A DNA stretch of 19,798 bases from UBA12151 sp964600645 (GCA_964600645.1 CAZRJL010000014.1:1-19798), one strand, 5' to 3'; shown: positions 5,463-12,154, numbered from the stretch's first letter. Program-made: numbers and translations. The notes: generated from the letters alone by a model not told the origin.

Positions 5463-6851
5463 GCCAATATTTTCATCGCTTTTCTTTATCGCTCTCATTA
5501 TTTCCATCGCCACCTGCGGAACGATCGCATTGCCGAGAGCCTTCAGTCTTTCTACCCGATGCCTTGATTTCGTGAGTTCAAATCCGTCCAATTCTGCGGG
5601 TAGCCCATCATCCACTCCACAAAGTTCGGTTGCAACTTCAAGCCAGCTTCTTTCCCAACTTCTTCGTTCAAAACCTTTCCACCTTTTTGATTCGGACGGC
5701 TTCCGGGATTTCCCGCTCTTGGCGTGGGAAGCATTGCGACTGCTTCTTCCGGTGAAGGCATTCTTCCTCTGCGAAATCTTTCCGAACGTATGCTTTGCGT
5801 TGCTCTTGGCGTTCCCAATATTTTTATGAAATTGTCCACTCCGAGTTGCTTGCTGCTCGGTCCTCGGCTTTTGTAATCTACTTGAGTCGGTGTTGGAATC
5901 ATTGCTAATACGTCTTTCACCTTTACGCCGAATCTCACACCCTTTCGATTTACTCTGCTCCATCGTCCGTTTTTCAGTTCCGCGTTTTTTACCGGAGCAC
6001 CTTCCTTTTCGCTTACTCTCGGCGTCGGGAGAAGAGCATTTATCGCTTCTTGAACCTGCTCGCCCATATTGTGTTTTCCCCTGTCTCTCATCGCCGCCCG
6101 GCTGTCCTGAGCTTTCGGCGTCCCGAGCATCTTCGGCCACAAATGCGTTTTCCGTAAATCGCTTGCTCCTCCGGCCAGAAGCTGTTCGTAAAGATTGCCG
6201 GGTGGCACCGTATGGCGTCCCGTTTTGTTTCTGTTCGCTTGGCGCTTCAGATAGCTTTCGGCGCTTTTTCTTTCGATCGGACTTATCGCCGAGGGCGTGA
6301 GCAACAAACCAGATTCGGTCTCTTCGGTGCGGAGCGTTGACGGATACAGCTGGAATAATAAACGGCTGGACTTCGTAACCGGAATTTTCCAGGTCAGAAC
6401 ACACTTGCTCGAATACCATTCCGTTTTGCATAGTAAGCAATCCGCGCACGTTTTCAGCGATGACCCAGCGCGGCTTTGCAAGACGGATGACTCGAAGCAT
6501 TTCCGGCCAGAGATAGCGGTCGTCATCCGTGCCTCTGCGTTTTCCGGCTTGGGAAAACGGCTGGCAGGGAAATCCTCCCGTGAGCAGGTCTGTATTTTTT
6601 GAGCCAGATTTTTCGTATGCCGTTTTTCTTGGCTTGGACTCATTTCTTGGTCCGCCCTCCCGGAAGTCGGTGTCGGCAATAGATTTGATTTCTTTGATGT
6701 CGCCATATATTTTTGAATTTGGAAATCTTAATTTTAATAATTCCCGGCAGTAGCGATCGTTGTCGCAGAAAATATGTTCCGACCCGGGCCAAATCTCTTC
6801 GACCGCCAGAGCGAATCCACCGATGCCTGAAAATAGATCCAGATGTTTCAT
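5454..6851 (-). CDS. DNA (cytosine-5) methyltransferase, phage type
   Basis: The 465-residue product transfers a methyl group from SAM to C5 of cytosine in DNA. Motif I is DLFSGIGGF (5-13). Motif IV is PCQPFSQAG (95-103, catalytic Cys 96), motif VI is ENV (133-135), motif VIII is HRRDR (175-179) and motif X is GNAIVPQVA (440-448). The stretch between VIII and X, where target recognition lies, is long, polar and repetitive (DAESSGQPGG, SPDAESKRKG). That is because the same DNA also carries a second long frame. The start overlaps the replication-type gene by 4 bases. No restriction partner is nearby. All catalytic motifs appear intact. Confidence 0.95.
   Translation of the reverse strand: MKHLDLFSGIGGFALAVEEIWPGSEHIFCDNDRYCRELLKLRFPNSKIYGDIKEIKSIADTDFREGGPRNESKPRKTAYEKSGSKNTDLLTGGFPCQPFSQAGKRRGTDDDRYLWPEMLRVIRLAKPRWVIAENVRGLLTMQNGMVFEQVCSDLENSGYEVQPFIIPAVSVNAPHRRDRIWFVAHALGDKSDRKKKRRKLSEAPSEQKQNGTPYGATRQSLRTASGRRSKRFTENAFVAEDARDAESSGQPGGDERQGKTQYGRAGSRSDKCSSPDAESKRKGRCSGKKRGTEKRTMEQSKSKGCEIRRKGERRISNDSNTDSSRLQKPRTEQQATRSGQFHKNIGNAKSNAKHTFGKISQRKNAFTGRSSRNASHAKSGKSRKPSESKRWKGFERRSWERSWLEVATELCGVDDGLPAELDGFELTKSRHRVERLKALGNAIVPQVAMEIMRAIKKSDENIGNA
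5552..6706 (-). CDS. Nested overlapping gene in the +1 frame of the cytosine methyltransferase (PTP-repeat protein)
   Basis: A 384-codon open frame lies entirely inside the methyltransferase gene, in the +1 frame on the same strand. It is not ordinary shadow sequence. It repeats a motif (LLPTPTSG, LLPTPRVS, MIPTPTQV, ILGTPRAT, MLPTPRAG), has VLTWKIPVTKSSRLLFQLYP in the middle, and ends with LQPNFVEWMMGYPQNWTDL. I recall very similar segments in phage proteins annotated near cytosine methyltransferases, so selection probably acts on both frames. It starts at an ATG (6706), just after an in-frame TAA, without a clear ribosome-binding site, so its translation route is unclear. No enzyme motif is recognised. 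Function is unknown; a partner of the methyltransferase is one guess. Confidence 0.6.
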   Translation of the reverse strand: MATSKKSNLLPTPTSGRADQEMSPSQEKRHTKNLAQKIQTCSREDFPASRFPKPENAEARMTTAISGRKCFESSVLQSRAGSSLKTCADCLLCKTEWYSSKCVLTWKIPVTKSSRLLFQLYPSTLRTEETESGLLLTPSAISPIERKSAESYLKRQANRNKTGRHTVPPGNLYEQLLAGGASDLRKTHLWPKMLGTPKAQDSRAAMRDRGKHNMGEQVQEAINALLPTPRVSEKEGAPVKNAELKNGRWSRVNRKGVRFGVKVKDVLAMIPTPTQVDYKSRGPSSKQLGVDNFIKILGTPRATQSIRSERFRRGRMPSPEEAVAMLPTPRAGNPGSRPNQKGGKVLNEEVGKEAGLKLQPNFVEWMMGYPQNWTDLNSRNQGIG

Positions 6852-7774
6852 GTGTTTTTGCCGCGCGAAATAACCATCGCTTTCTTGAGCTTCTTGAGCG
6901 CTTCGACCATGGCGCTCATTTTTTCCGATTCGTTTCCGGTATTGGAATTTTTGTGTCCGTTATACTCAAGGGCGATCCGTTCCAGGTTTCCGTAAAAGCC
7001 GTACTGGCGAGAACTGGCCTTGATAAAATCCCTTATTACTTCCCTGCACAATGCGGCCCCTAGGCTCGGACTCATTTCTTTTTTGTTTTCGAGAAACCAT
7101 ACAAGCTCCAGTTCCAGTTGAAACTCGGTGAGATGTTCAAGCGCCAGTTTTAGCAGATTGCCGTCTTTATATTTCACCAGCACCGGCTTGGTTTTTCTGA
7201 TTGCCTGACACAGCTGTCCGAACTTCCAGAGAAAATATCTTGATGGAATTGTTTTTTTATTTCCGGCAAGCTTGCTTGTCCGATAGGACTTCTTTGTAAA
7301 ACCGGTTTCTTTTGTAGCCCGAAAATTTTTCGCCCGAAGAATGTTCGGGGGTTGTGGATAACCTTCCATTTTTCCCACCCCCGAACTATTTTCGAGGGTA
7401 GCTTGTTCGGGATTTTTCAGACTCAACCGATAGAAAATTTTTCCGCCGCACTTCATGCGTTTTTGCGGCGAATCCAAAAGTTCGCCCGATTCGTCGTGAG
7501 CCTGGATGATTCTCAGTTCATCGACCAATCGCTTGAGAGAATTTTGAATAGCCCTGTCGCTCCGGTTTATTTTTTTCATCAACTGACTCTGGCTTATCCA
7601 GTCTTTTTCTTTTCTTCGTTTGCTTTCCGGATCCTCTATCCATCCCAGCGTTTGGTCGGCCACCACTAAAAGAATCCTTAATTCCACATCGCCAAGAAGA
7701 GGCATCCATCGGCGAATGATAAGATGCGGAATTTGAGTCGTATTGGGAATGATTGATTGTATTTCTGTTTCCAT
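6848..7774 (-). CDS. Phage replication-type winged-helix protein
   Basis: The product is 308 residues. The N-terminal part (about 13-100) reads IPHLIIRRWMPLLGDVELRILLVVADQT, then WISQSQLMKKINRSDRAIQNSLKRLVDE. This is the winged-helix layout of phage and plasmid replication initiators such as lambda O-type and DnaD-like proteins. A polar linker follows (about 125-175), then a helical C-terminal half without a motif I recognise. The stop overlaps the cytosine methyltransferase start by 4 bases. Its 5' leader contains several alternative hairpins, one of which includes the start codon. No helicase or helicase loader lies nearby, so a DNA-binding regulator is the main alternative. Confidence 0.6.
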   Translation of the reverse strand: METEIQSIIPNTTQIPHLIIRRWMPLLGDVELRILLVVADQTLGWIEDPESKRRKEKDWISQSQLMKKINRSDRAIQNSLKRLVDELRIIQAHDESGELLDSPQKRMKCGGKIFYRLSLKNPEQATLENSSGVGKMEGYPQPPNILRAKNFRATKETGFTKKSYRTSKLAGNKKTIPSRYFLWKFGQLCQAIRKTKPVLVKYKDGNLLKLALEHLTEFQLELELVWFLENKKEMSPSLGAALCREVIRDFIKASSRQYGFYGNLERIALEYNGHKNSNTGNESEKMSAMVEALKKLKKAMVISRGKNT

Positions 7775-7851
7775 GTTTTTTTTGATGAAAGGGAAACAGC
7801 CCTCTGTTTCCGTACTGATTTTTTATAATCAGTAAACTATTCAGGGCTGTT
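7765..7851 (-). promoter_or_regulatory. Leader with mutually exclusive hairpins before the replication-type gene
   Basis: In the minus-strand RNA four pairings can be drawn. AACAGCCCT (7851-7843) pairs with AGGGCTGTT (7803-7795). Inside it TACTGATT (7834-7827) pairs with AATCAGTA (7820-7813). GGAAACAG (7811-7804) pairs with CTGTTTCC (7799-7792). The same CTGTTTCC can instead pair with GGAAACAG at 7772-7765, which includes the last base of the start codon. The first, third and fourth cannot all form together. This suggests control of translation, or a binding site for the gene's own product. Confidence 0.5.
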
Positions 7852-8095
7852 AGAAATAAATCGGGAAATGAGCTTTAATATCTTCTTCCGCTTCTTCCTG
7901 TTCATGCAGATCATCGGGATCGGGATCGACCTGTCCCGAGCCGTTGCAAGCTTTGCAACATTTCCCTCCTGTTTCTCCGGTTCCGTCACATTCCCAGCAG
8001 TCACGCTTGTCGCCGGACAGAATATATTGGCGGATTTTTTCTTCCCTCAGTTCCTCGGGAAGCTCGTCCCATTCGAGATTGAATGCGTATGTCAT
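7850..8095 (-). CDS. DnaJ-like CxxCxGxG zinc-binding microprotein
   Basis: The product is 81 residues. Its centre has two CxxCxGxG modules, CWECDGTG (33-40) and CKACNGSG (47-54), which together would bind one zinc ion as in the DnaJ cysteine-rich domain. The J-domain and substrate-binding parts of DnaJ are absent. The flanks are acidic and helical (LPEELREEKIRQYI, DLHEQEEAEEDIKAH). It starts one base after the stop of the upstream gene, so the two are probably coupled. Small proteins of this kind occur in phages without an assigned role. Its stop codon is part of the hairpin leader of the next gene. Confidence 0.7.
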   Translation of the reverse strand: MTYAFNLEWDELPEELREEKIRQYILSGDKRDCWECDGTGETGGKCCKACNGSGQVDPDPDDLHEQEEAEEDIKAHFPIYF

Positions 8096-8096
8096 A

Positions 8097-8471
8097 TCAA
8101 TAGCTGGCTACTATCGTGCAAGGCTCTTTGGTTTCCTTTTCCTTTTGCTCGCACAATTTCACAAAATCAATGAAACTTTTTTTAATTCTGTCGAGTTGCT
8201 TCTTTCTGACTTCCTTGTAAAGCCGCTTCTCCCGTATTTCGACCAGTTCGAGAGTTCGCGGCAACCGTTCGCGCAAAACTTCGGCCAGTATCTTCGCTTC
8301 TCCTTTTTTGGCGAACACTTCCTGGAAGAGGTAATGTGTCGCGTAAGGATCGCCTCGATACGCTTCCCGGAGATATCCGACGTGTCCGTGCACGGCGGAA
8401 AATCCGGTAAACTGCGCTTGTACTTGTTTGGGCGTCTGGTTTTTCCAGCGCGCGTAAATGTCTATTCCCAT
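8097..8471 (-). CDS. Conserved phage hypothetical protein (MGIDIYA-type)
   Basis: The product is 124 residues. The N-terminus MGIDIYARWKNQT, followed by QFTGFSAVHGHVGYLREAYRGDPYAT, matches a protein I recall from phages and prophages of many bacteria, always without a known function. The rest is helical and strongly charged (LAEVLRERLPRTLELVEIREKRLYKEVRKK). No signal peptide or membrane segment is seen. The start lies five bases after the stop of the SymE-like gene and the stop is one base before the next start, so it sits firmly in the operon. The family call is from memory of its characteristic N-terminus. Confidence 0.7.
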   Translation of the reverse strand: MGIDIYARWKNQTPKQVQAQFTGFSAVHGHVGYLREAYRGDPYATHYLFQEVFAKKGEAKILAEVLRERLPRTLELVEIREKRLYKEVRKKQLDRIKKSFIDFVKLCEQKEKETKEPCTIVASY

Positions 8472-8476
8472 AATGT

Positions 8477-8731
8477 TTAATCCTCGGCAGGCTTCCGGAT
8501 CCGATTCAAGCTTTCCGACTGAATCGAAGTCCGGACACCTGGTTCAATTTTCTTTTTATCCTCGGCCCGGTTCGACTTCCGGAGCCGTATTTCGTCCGAC
8601 AGGTACTCAATCTGGATTTGATCACCCATTTTCCATTGGTAGCGATCCGTAAGCCATTTTCCCTCAAGGATCACCGCCGGAATTCCGTACCTGCGGTAGG
8701 TGACTGTGCGAGTCGGCTTGAGCTCTTTCAC
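8477..8731 (-). CDS. SymE/AbrB-like small protein
   Basis: From a GTG at 8731 the product is 84 residues. Residues 9-50 (TVTYRRYGIPAVILEGKWL, then WKMGDQIQIEYLSDEIRL) match the SymE-type swapped-hairpin AbrB fold: Y-x-x-I/V-P-A-I-x-L-x-G-x-W-L, then G-x-x-I-x-I. SymE proteins are small toxins or nucleic-acid-binding proteins. The tail (51-84) is basic and polar. The GTG overlaps the upstream TGA stop (GTGA), supporting this start; the frame stays open up to an ATG at 8953, but that extension has an unlikely composition and covers the membrane-protein gene. No separate antitoxin is apparent, so it may act simply as a regulator. Confidence 0.6.
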   Translation of the reverse strand: MKELKPTRTVTYRRYGIPAVILEGKWLTDRYQWKMGDQIQIEYLSDEIRLRKSNRAEDKKKIEPGVRTSIQSESLNRIRKPAED

Positions 8732-8919
8732 CGAAGGATACTCAATACCGCCTCTGCCTGAACTTGCCAGAACGGACTCCAGTATCCGCTCTGTCTTTCC
8801 GCGATAATTTGCCCGAGCGATATGAAGAGAATTATTGTGTCCAGCATCACCAGAAAAGTTATGACTTGCGTGATGGAGACCAATGTTTTCTTCGCGTGCT
8901 CGAAAGTGATTGCGATCAT
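8728..8919 (-). CDS. One-pass membrane microprotein
   Basis: The product is 63 residues with a single strong hydrophobic segment (about 12-40: VSITQVITFLVMLDTIILFI). A short positively charged N-terminal part precedes it (HAKK), and an amphipathic tail with several aromatic residues follows (SGYWSPFWQVQAEAVL). I recognise no family. No ribosome-binding site is clear before the ATG. The stop overlaps the GTG of the SymE-like gene, so the two are likely coupled. A small holin-like or toxin-like role is possible but nothing proves it. It is preferred over the longer overlapping frame because that frame's product is polar, His-rich and unlike a folded protein. Confidence 0.5.
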   Translation of the reverse strand: MIAITFEHAKKTLVSITQVITFLVMLDTIILFISLGQIIAERQSGYWSPFWQVQAEAVLSILR

Positions 8920-8932
8920 GCGTTTGGCTGAT

Positions 8933-8963
8933 CGCCGGCCATGCGCTATGCATTCGGCCGGCG
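8933..8963. promoter_or_regulatory. GC-rich hairpin between the first two phage-like genes
   Basis: CGCCGGCC (8933-8940) pairs perfectly with GGCCGGCG (8956-8963), and further pairing ATGC with GCAT is possible across small bulges. It begins two bases after the stop of the upstream small gene. There is no U-tract on either side, so it is not a standard terminator. It may protect the mRNA end or lower expression of the following genes. Confidence 0.45.
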
Positions 8964-8964
8964 A

Positions 8965-9219
8965 CTAGTTAAGTTGTTTTTTGACTTCGCCGAGCAGAGC
9001 TTTCCTGATCTGCTCGAAGACATAACCGGCCGCTTCCATTCCCGATTCTTCATCCGTGAAGTCGGTCGAGAGCCTTCCCATCAGTTCCCCGACCTCGTCG
9101 GAAATGGTTTCGTCCAAGTCGGAAGCCAGCAATTCGGCTTTCGCCCTGATTCGGTCCATCATCACTTTTCCGCGCACTTCATCGCGTATGACTTTTTTGA
9201 CCTGAGTTGTATTTTTCAT
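8965..9219 (-). CDS. Small helical protein of unknown function, first gene of the phage-like block
   Basis: From the ATG at 9219 the product is 84 residues. A basic N-terminal part (QVKKVIRDEVRGKVMMDRIRAK) is followed by an acidic helical centre (DLDETISDEVGELMGRL) and a basic C-terminus (LGEVKKQLN). No motif is recognised. An in-frame TTG at 9234 would add five residues but is less likely. A weak promoter-like pair (TTGACA at 9234..9229 and TACAAC at 9211..9206) overlaps the beginning of the gene, so a later internal start cannot be excluded. It faces the same way as the rest of the block and is separated from secA by the secA terminator. Confidence 0.5.
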   Translation of the reverse strand: MKNTTQVKKVIRDEVRGKVMMDRIRAKAELLASDLDETISDEVGELMGRLSTDFTDEESGMEAAGYVFEQIRKALLGEVKKQLN

Positions 9220-9230
9220 ACTCGTGCTTG

Positions 9231-9250
9231 TCAACTTATGTAAACTTATG
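9231..9250. repeat. Short tandem repeat at the phage/host boundary
   Basis: Two adjacent 10-base units, TCAACTTATG and TAAACTTATG, differ at two positions. They lie between the secA terminator and the first phage-like gene, overlapping its alternative TTG start. They could be an operator for early phage transcription. The evidence is limited to the repeat itself. Confidence 0.35.
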
Positions 9251-9325
9251 GCGGACTCTGGCGCCGCGTGCCTCGACCTGTCAACGAGCAGATTTAATTT
9301 TTCGGGAGACGAATTTTCGGCATAG

Positions 9326-9350
9326 AAAAAACCCGTGCTTATCGCACGGG
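9326..9350 (-). terminator. Intrinsic terminator of secA
   Basis: On the minus strand CCCGTGC (9350-9344) pairs with GCACGGG (9338-9332) across a five-base loop, and six T residues follow directly (9331-9326). It lies about 54 bases after the secA stop. The plus strand also has a shorter T-run (CTTTT), so weak two-way function is possible. It separates host transcription from the phage-like block. Confidence 0.85.
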
Positions 9351-9403
9351 CTTTTCCCTGTCTATCCGCAATTTTCGCGGAAATCGACTTTATTTTTCAG
9401 CTC

Positions 9404-12076
9404 CTACTTCCCATGACACTTCTTATATTTCTTTCCGCTTCCACAAGGACACAAATCATTCCGACTGGGAATTTTTTCCACGCGAATAGGTTTTTGTTTA
9501 GGTGTTTCTCCGCCCGCGCTGACAGATACTGACGATCGCTGATTCTTTAAAGTTTGAAATTGCTTCATTTGTTCATCTGCTCCTTGAAATTTCCAATTCT
9601 CTTTCTTGTCGTCAATTTGTGATTGCTCGATCGGGCGCGCCAAGGTTATTTTGAAAATTGTATTCACGATCGTCAAATGAATATTTTTTATTAATTCCGT
9701 GAAAAGATTGTAAGCTTCTTTTTTGTATTCAATTAATGGATCGCGTTGTCCATATCCGCGCAATCCGATTCCTTGCCGCAAATAATCAATTTGATCCAAA
9801 TGGCCTATCCAAAGAGAATCAATTGTTTGCAAAATAATCATTTTTTCCACTTTGCGCATATTTTCCATTCCGATTTCCTCCTCCTTTTTCGCGTAAACTT
9901 GTTTGGCTTTTCCCATCAAATAGTCCAGCATCTTACTAACTTGAGTTGCATTGTCAATGCTTTTGTCAGAACTGATAATTTGAAGCTGTTTTTTGTCTGC
10001 GTCCGCCAATGGAAAAATTCCGGAAATATCACTTATTATGGTTTCAATATCCCAAGAACACTCGCCTTCGCCACAACGGGAGGAAATAATCATTTCCAGC
10101 TCTTCGGAAATATATTGAAAAATATCATTGCGCGCGTTTGCGGTTTCCAGAATTTTTCTCCGCTTGCGATAAATAACTTCTCGTTGCTTATTCATCACGT
10201 CATCGTATTCCAAAACGTGCTTGCGAATATCAAAATTAAATCCTTCAATTTTCGATTGCGCGTTTTCAATAGTACGGGAAATTATTTTATTTTGAATCGG
10301 CTGATCATCAGGAAGACCCAAGGTATTCATCAAATTTTTCATTCGATCACCGCCAAAGCGACGCATCAATTCGTCTTCAAGTGAAACATAAAACTGGGAA
10401 CTTCCGGGATCGCCTTGTCGTCCGGCGCGACCGCGAAGCTGATTATCGATTCGACGCGCCTCATGACGCTCTGTTCCAATAATAAAAAGTCCGCCCAATT
10501 CTCGCACACCCTCTCCTAATTTAATATCTGTTCCGCGCCCCGCCATATTTGTTGCGATCGTAATGGCACCTTTTTGCCCGGCATCGGAGATTATTTGCGC
10601 TTCTTTTTCGTGTTGCTTAGCATTAAGAACTTGGTGTTTTACACCTTCTCTTTCTAATAATTCACTGAGATATTCCGACTTTTCGATTGCCACTGTCCCA
10701 ACTAAAATCGGTTGCCCGACCTGGCTGATTTTTTTTATTTCTTCCATAATCGCTCTGAATTTGCTTTTTTCGGTTTTATATATAATATCCGGCAAGTCCT
10801 TTCTCTGCGCGCTGACATTTGTCGGAACCTCCACCACATCCAATTTGTATACTTTGGAAAATTCTTCAGCACTAGTAGTGGCTGTCCCGGTCATACCGGC
10901 AATTTTTTTATACATTCGAAAATAATTTTGGAAAGTAATTGTTGCTAAAGTTTTTGATTCGCGCTGAACAGCAACGCCTTCTTTCGCTTCAATCGCTTGA
11001 TGCAATCCCTCGCTATACCTTCTACCCTCCATCAAACGCCCAGTAAAATCATCAACGATGATTACTTTGCCATCTTTAACAATATAATCCTTTTCTTTTT
11101 TAAAAAGAATTTCCGCTTTCAAAGATTGTTCCAAATGATGCACATAACCGATTTTTCCCGGTTCATATATATTTCCCACCCCTAAAAGATTTTCCACCTT
11201 TGATATCCCATTGTCCGTAAGTGTAACTGTACGCATTTTTTCATCTACCGCAAAATCATCCTTTTCTTTTAAGCGTGGAATAATTCGCGAAAATTGCTGA
11301 TAAAGCTTGGTTGATTCCGTATCGGGAGCGGAAATAATCAATGGGGTTCGCGCTTCGTCGATCAAAATTGAATCAACTTCATCAACAATTACATAATTAA
11401 AATCACGCTGGGAATATTGCTCCAAACTGTGCGCCATATTGTCCCGCAAAAAATCAAAACCGAATTCATTATTGGTTCCATAGGTAATATCGCACGCGTA
11501 GGCTTCTTTCCTTGTAATCGGAAAAAGATTTTCCGTTTCCACGCTCACTTCATTTGCATCAATCAATCTTGGTTCATATTTATAGGATGTTTCGTGCATA
11601 ATGCAAGCGGTTGAAAGTCCGAGAAAATTGAAAATCGAACCCATCCAGTTGCAATCACGTTTTGCCAAATAATCATTGACTGTCACAACATGAACGCCTT
11701 TTCCGGAAAGCGCATTTAGATAAATCGGCAAAGTCGAAGTGAGGGTTTTTCCTTCTCCTGTTTTCATTTCGGCAATTTTTCCTTGGTGCAAAATTATTCC
11801 TCCGATCAGTTGAACATCATAATGCCTCTCACTAATCACACGGTGCGCCGCTTCGCGTACCACCGCAAAAGCTTCCGGCAGGATTTCTTCCAAAATATTT
11901 TCTTTGTCTGTTGAATTTTCTATCTTCTTCTTGAATTCTTGGGTTTTCCCTCTCAACTCCTCATCATTCAGGCTGGAAATTTTTTCATTTAGAGAATTTA
12001 TTTTATCTACGATCGGTTGAAGTTTTTTTATCTCTCTTTCATTGGATCCGAATATTTTTTTGAAAATTTCTATCAT
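9404..12076 (-). CDS. secA: Preprotein translocase ATPase SecA
   Basis: SecA is the cytosolic ATPase that drives proteins through the SecYEG channel. The 890-residue product is full length. It shows the N-terminal DEAD-type motor with Walker A TGEGKT (106-111) and Walker B DEVDSILIDEARTPLI, and the second motor half with GTERHEARRIDNQLRGRAGRQGD. The C-terminal SEC-C zinc finger is CPCGSGKKYKKCH (876-888), which binds SecB or ribosomes in other bacteria. It has its own promoter about 80 bases upstream and an intrinsic terminator. It follows murB and hpf. Nothing in the sequence suggests damage, although the phage-like block begins less than 200 bases after it. Confidence 0.99.
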   Translation of the reverse strand: MIEIFKKIFGSNEREIKKLQPIVDKINSLNEKISSLNDEELRGKTQEFKKKIENSTDKENILEEILPEAFAVVREAAHRVISERHYDVQLIGGIILHQGKIAEMKTGEGKTLTSTLPIYLNALSGKGVHVVTVNDYLAKRDCNWMGSIFNFLGLSTACIMHETSYKYEPRLIDANEVSVETENLFPITRKEAYACDITYGTNNEFGFDFLRDNMAHSLEQYSQRDFNYVIVDEVDSILIDEARTPLIISAPDTESTKLYQQFSRIIPRLKEKDDFAVDEKMRTVTLTDNGISKVENLLGVGNIYEPGKIGYVHHLEQSLKAEILFKKEKDYIVKDGKVIIVDDFTGRLMEGRRYSEGLHQAIEAKEGVAVQRESKTLATITFQNYFRMYKKIAGMTGTATTSAEEFSKVYKLDVVEVPTNVSAQRKDLPDIIYKTEKSKFRAIMEEIKKISQVGQPILVGTVAIEKSEYLSELLEREGVKHQVLNAKQHEKEAQIISDAGQKGAITIATNMAGRGTDIKLGEGVRELGGLFIIGTERHEARRIDNQLRGRAGRQGDPGSSQFYVSLEDELMRRFGGDRMKNLMNTLGLPDDQPIQNKIISRTIENAQSKIEGFNFDIRKHVLEYDDVMNKQREVIYRKRRKILETANARNDIFQYISEELEMIISSRCGEGECSWDIETIISDISGIFPLADADKKQLQIISSDKSIDNATQVSKMLDYLMGKAKQVYAKKEEEIGMENMRKVEKMIILQTIDSLWIGHLDQIDYLRQGIGLRGYGQRDPLIEYKKEAYNLFTELIKNIHLTIVNTIFKITLARPIEQSQIDDKKENWKFQGADEQMKQFQTLKNQRSSVSVSAGGETPKQKPIRVEKIPSRNDLCPCGSGKKYKKCHGK

Positions 12077-12154
12077 ATTTAATATATCTACAAATTACAA
12101 ATGCTACCCCCGAGTGGTAAGTAGGCAAAACCACGAATATACATCACAACTCTT

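Noticed and set aside
8732..8953. N-terminal extension of the SymE-like frame up to an ATG at 8953
   Set aside because: The added 74 residues are polar and His-rich with no folded-protein pattern, the ATG lies inside the GC hairpin, and the region is better explained by the membrane microprotein in another frame.
9256..9284. Promoter with a perfect TTGACA upstream of the first phage-like gene
   Set aside because: The hexamer at the proper spacing (CCAGAG) does not resemble a -10 box.
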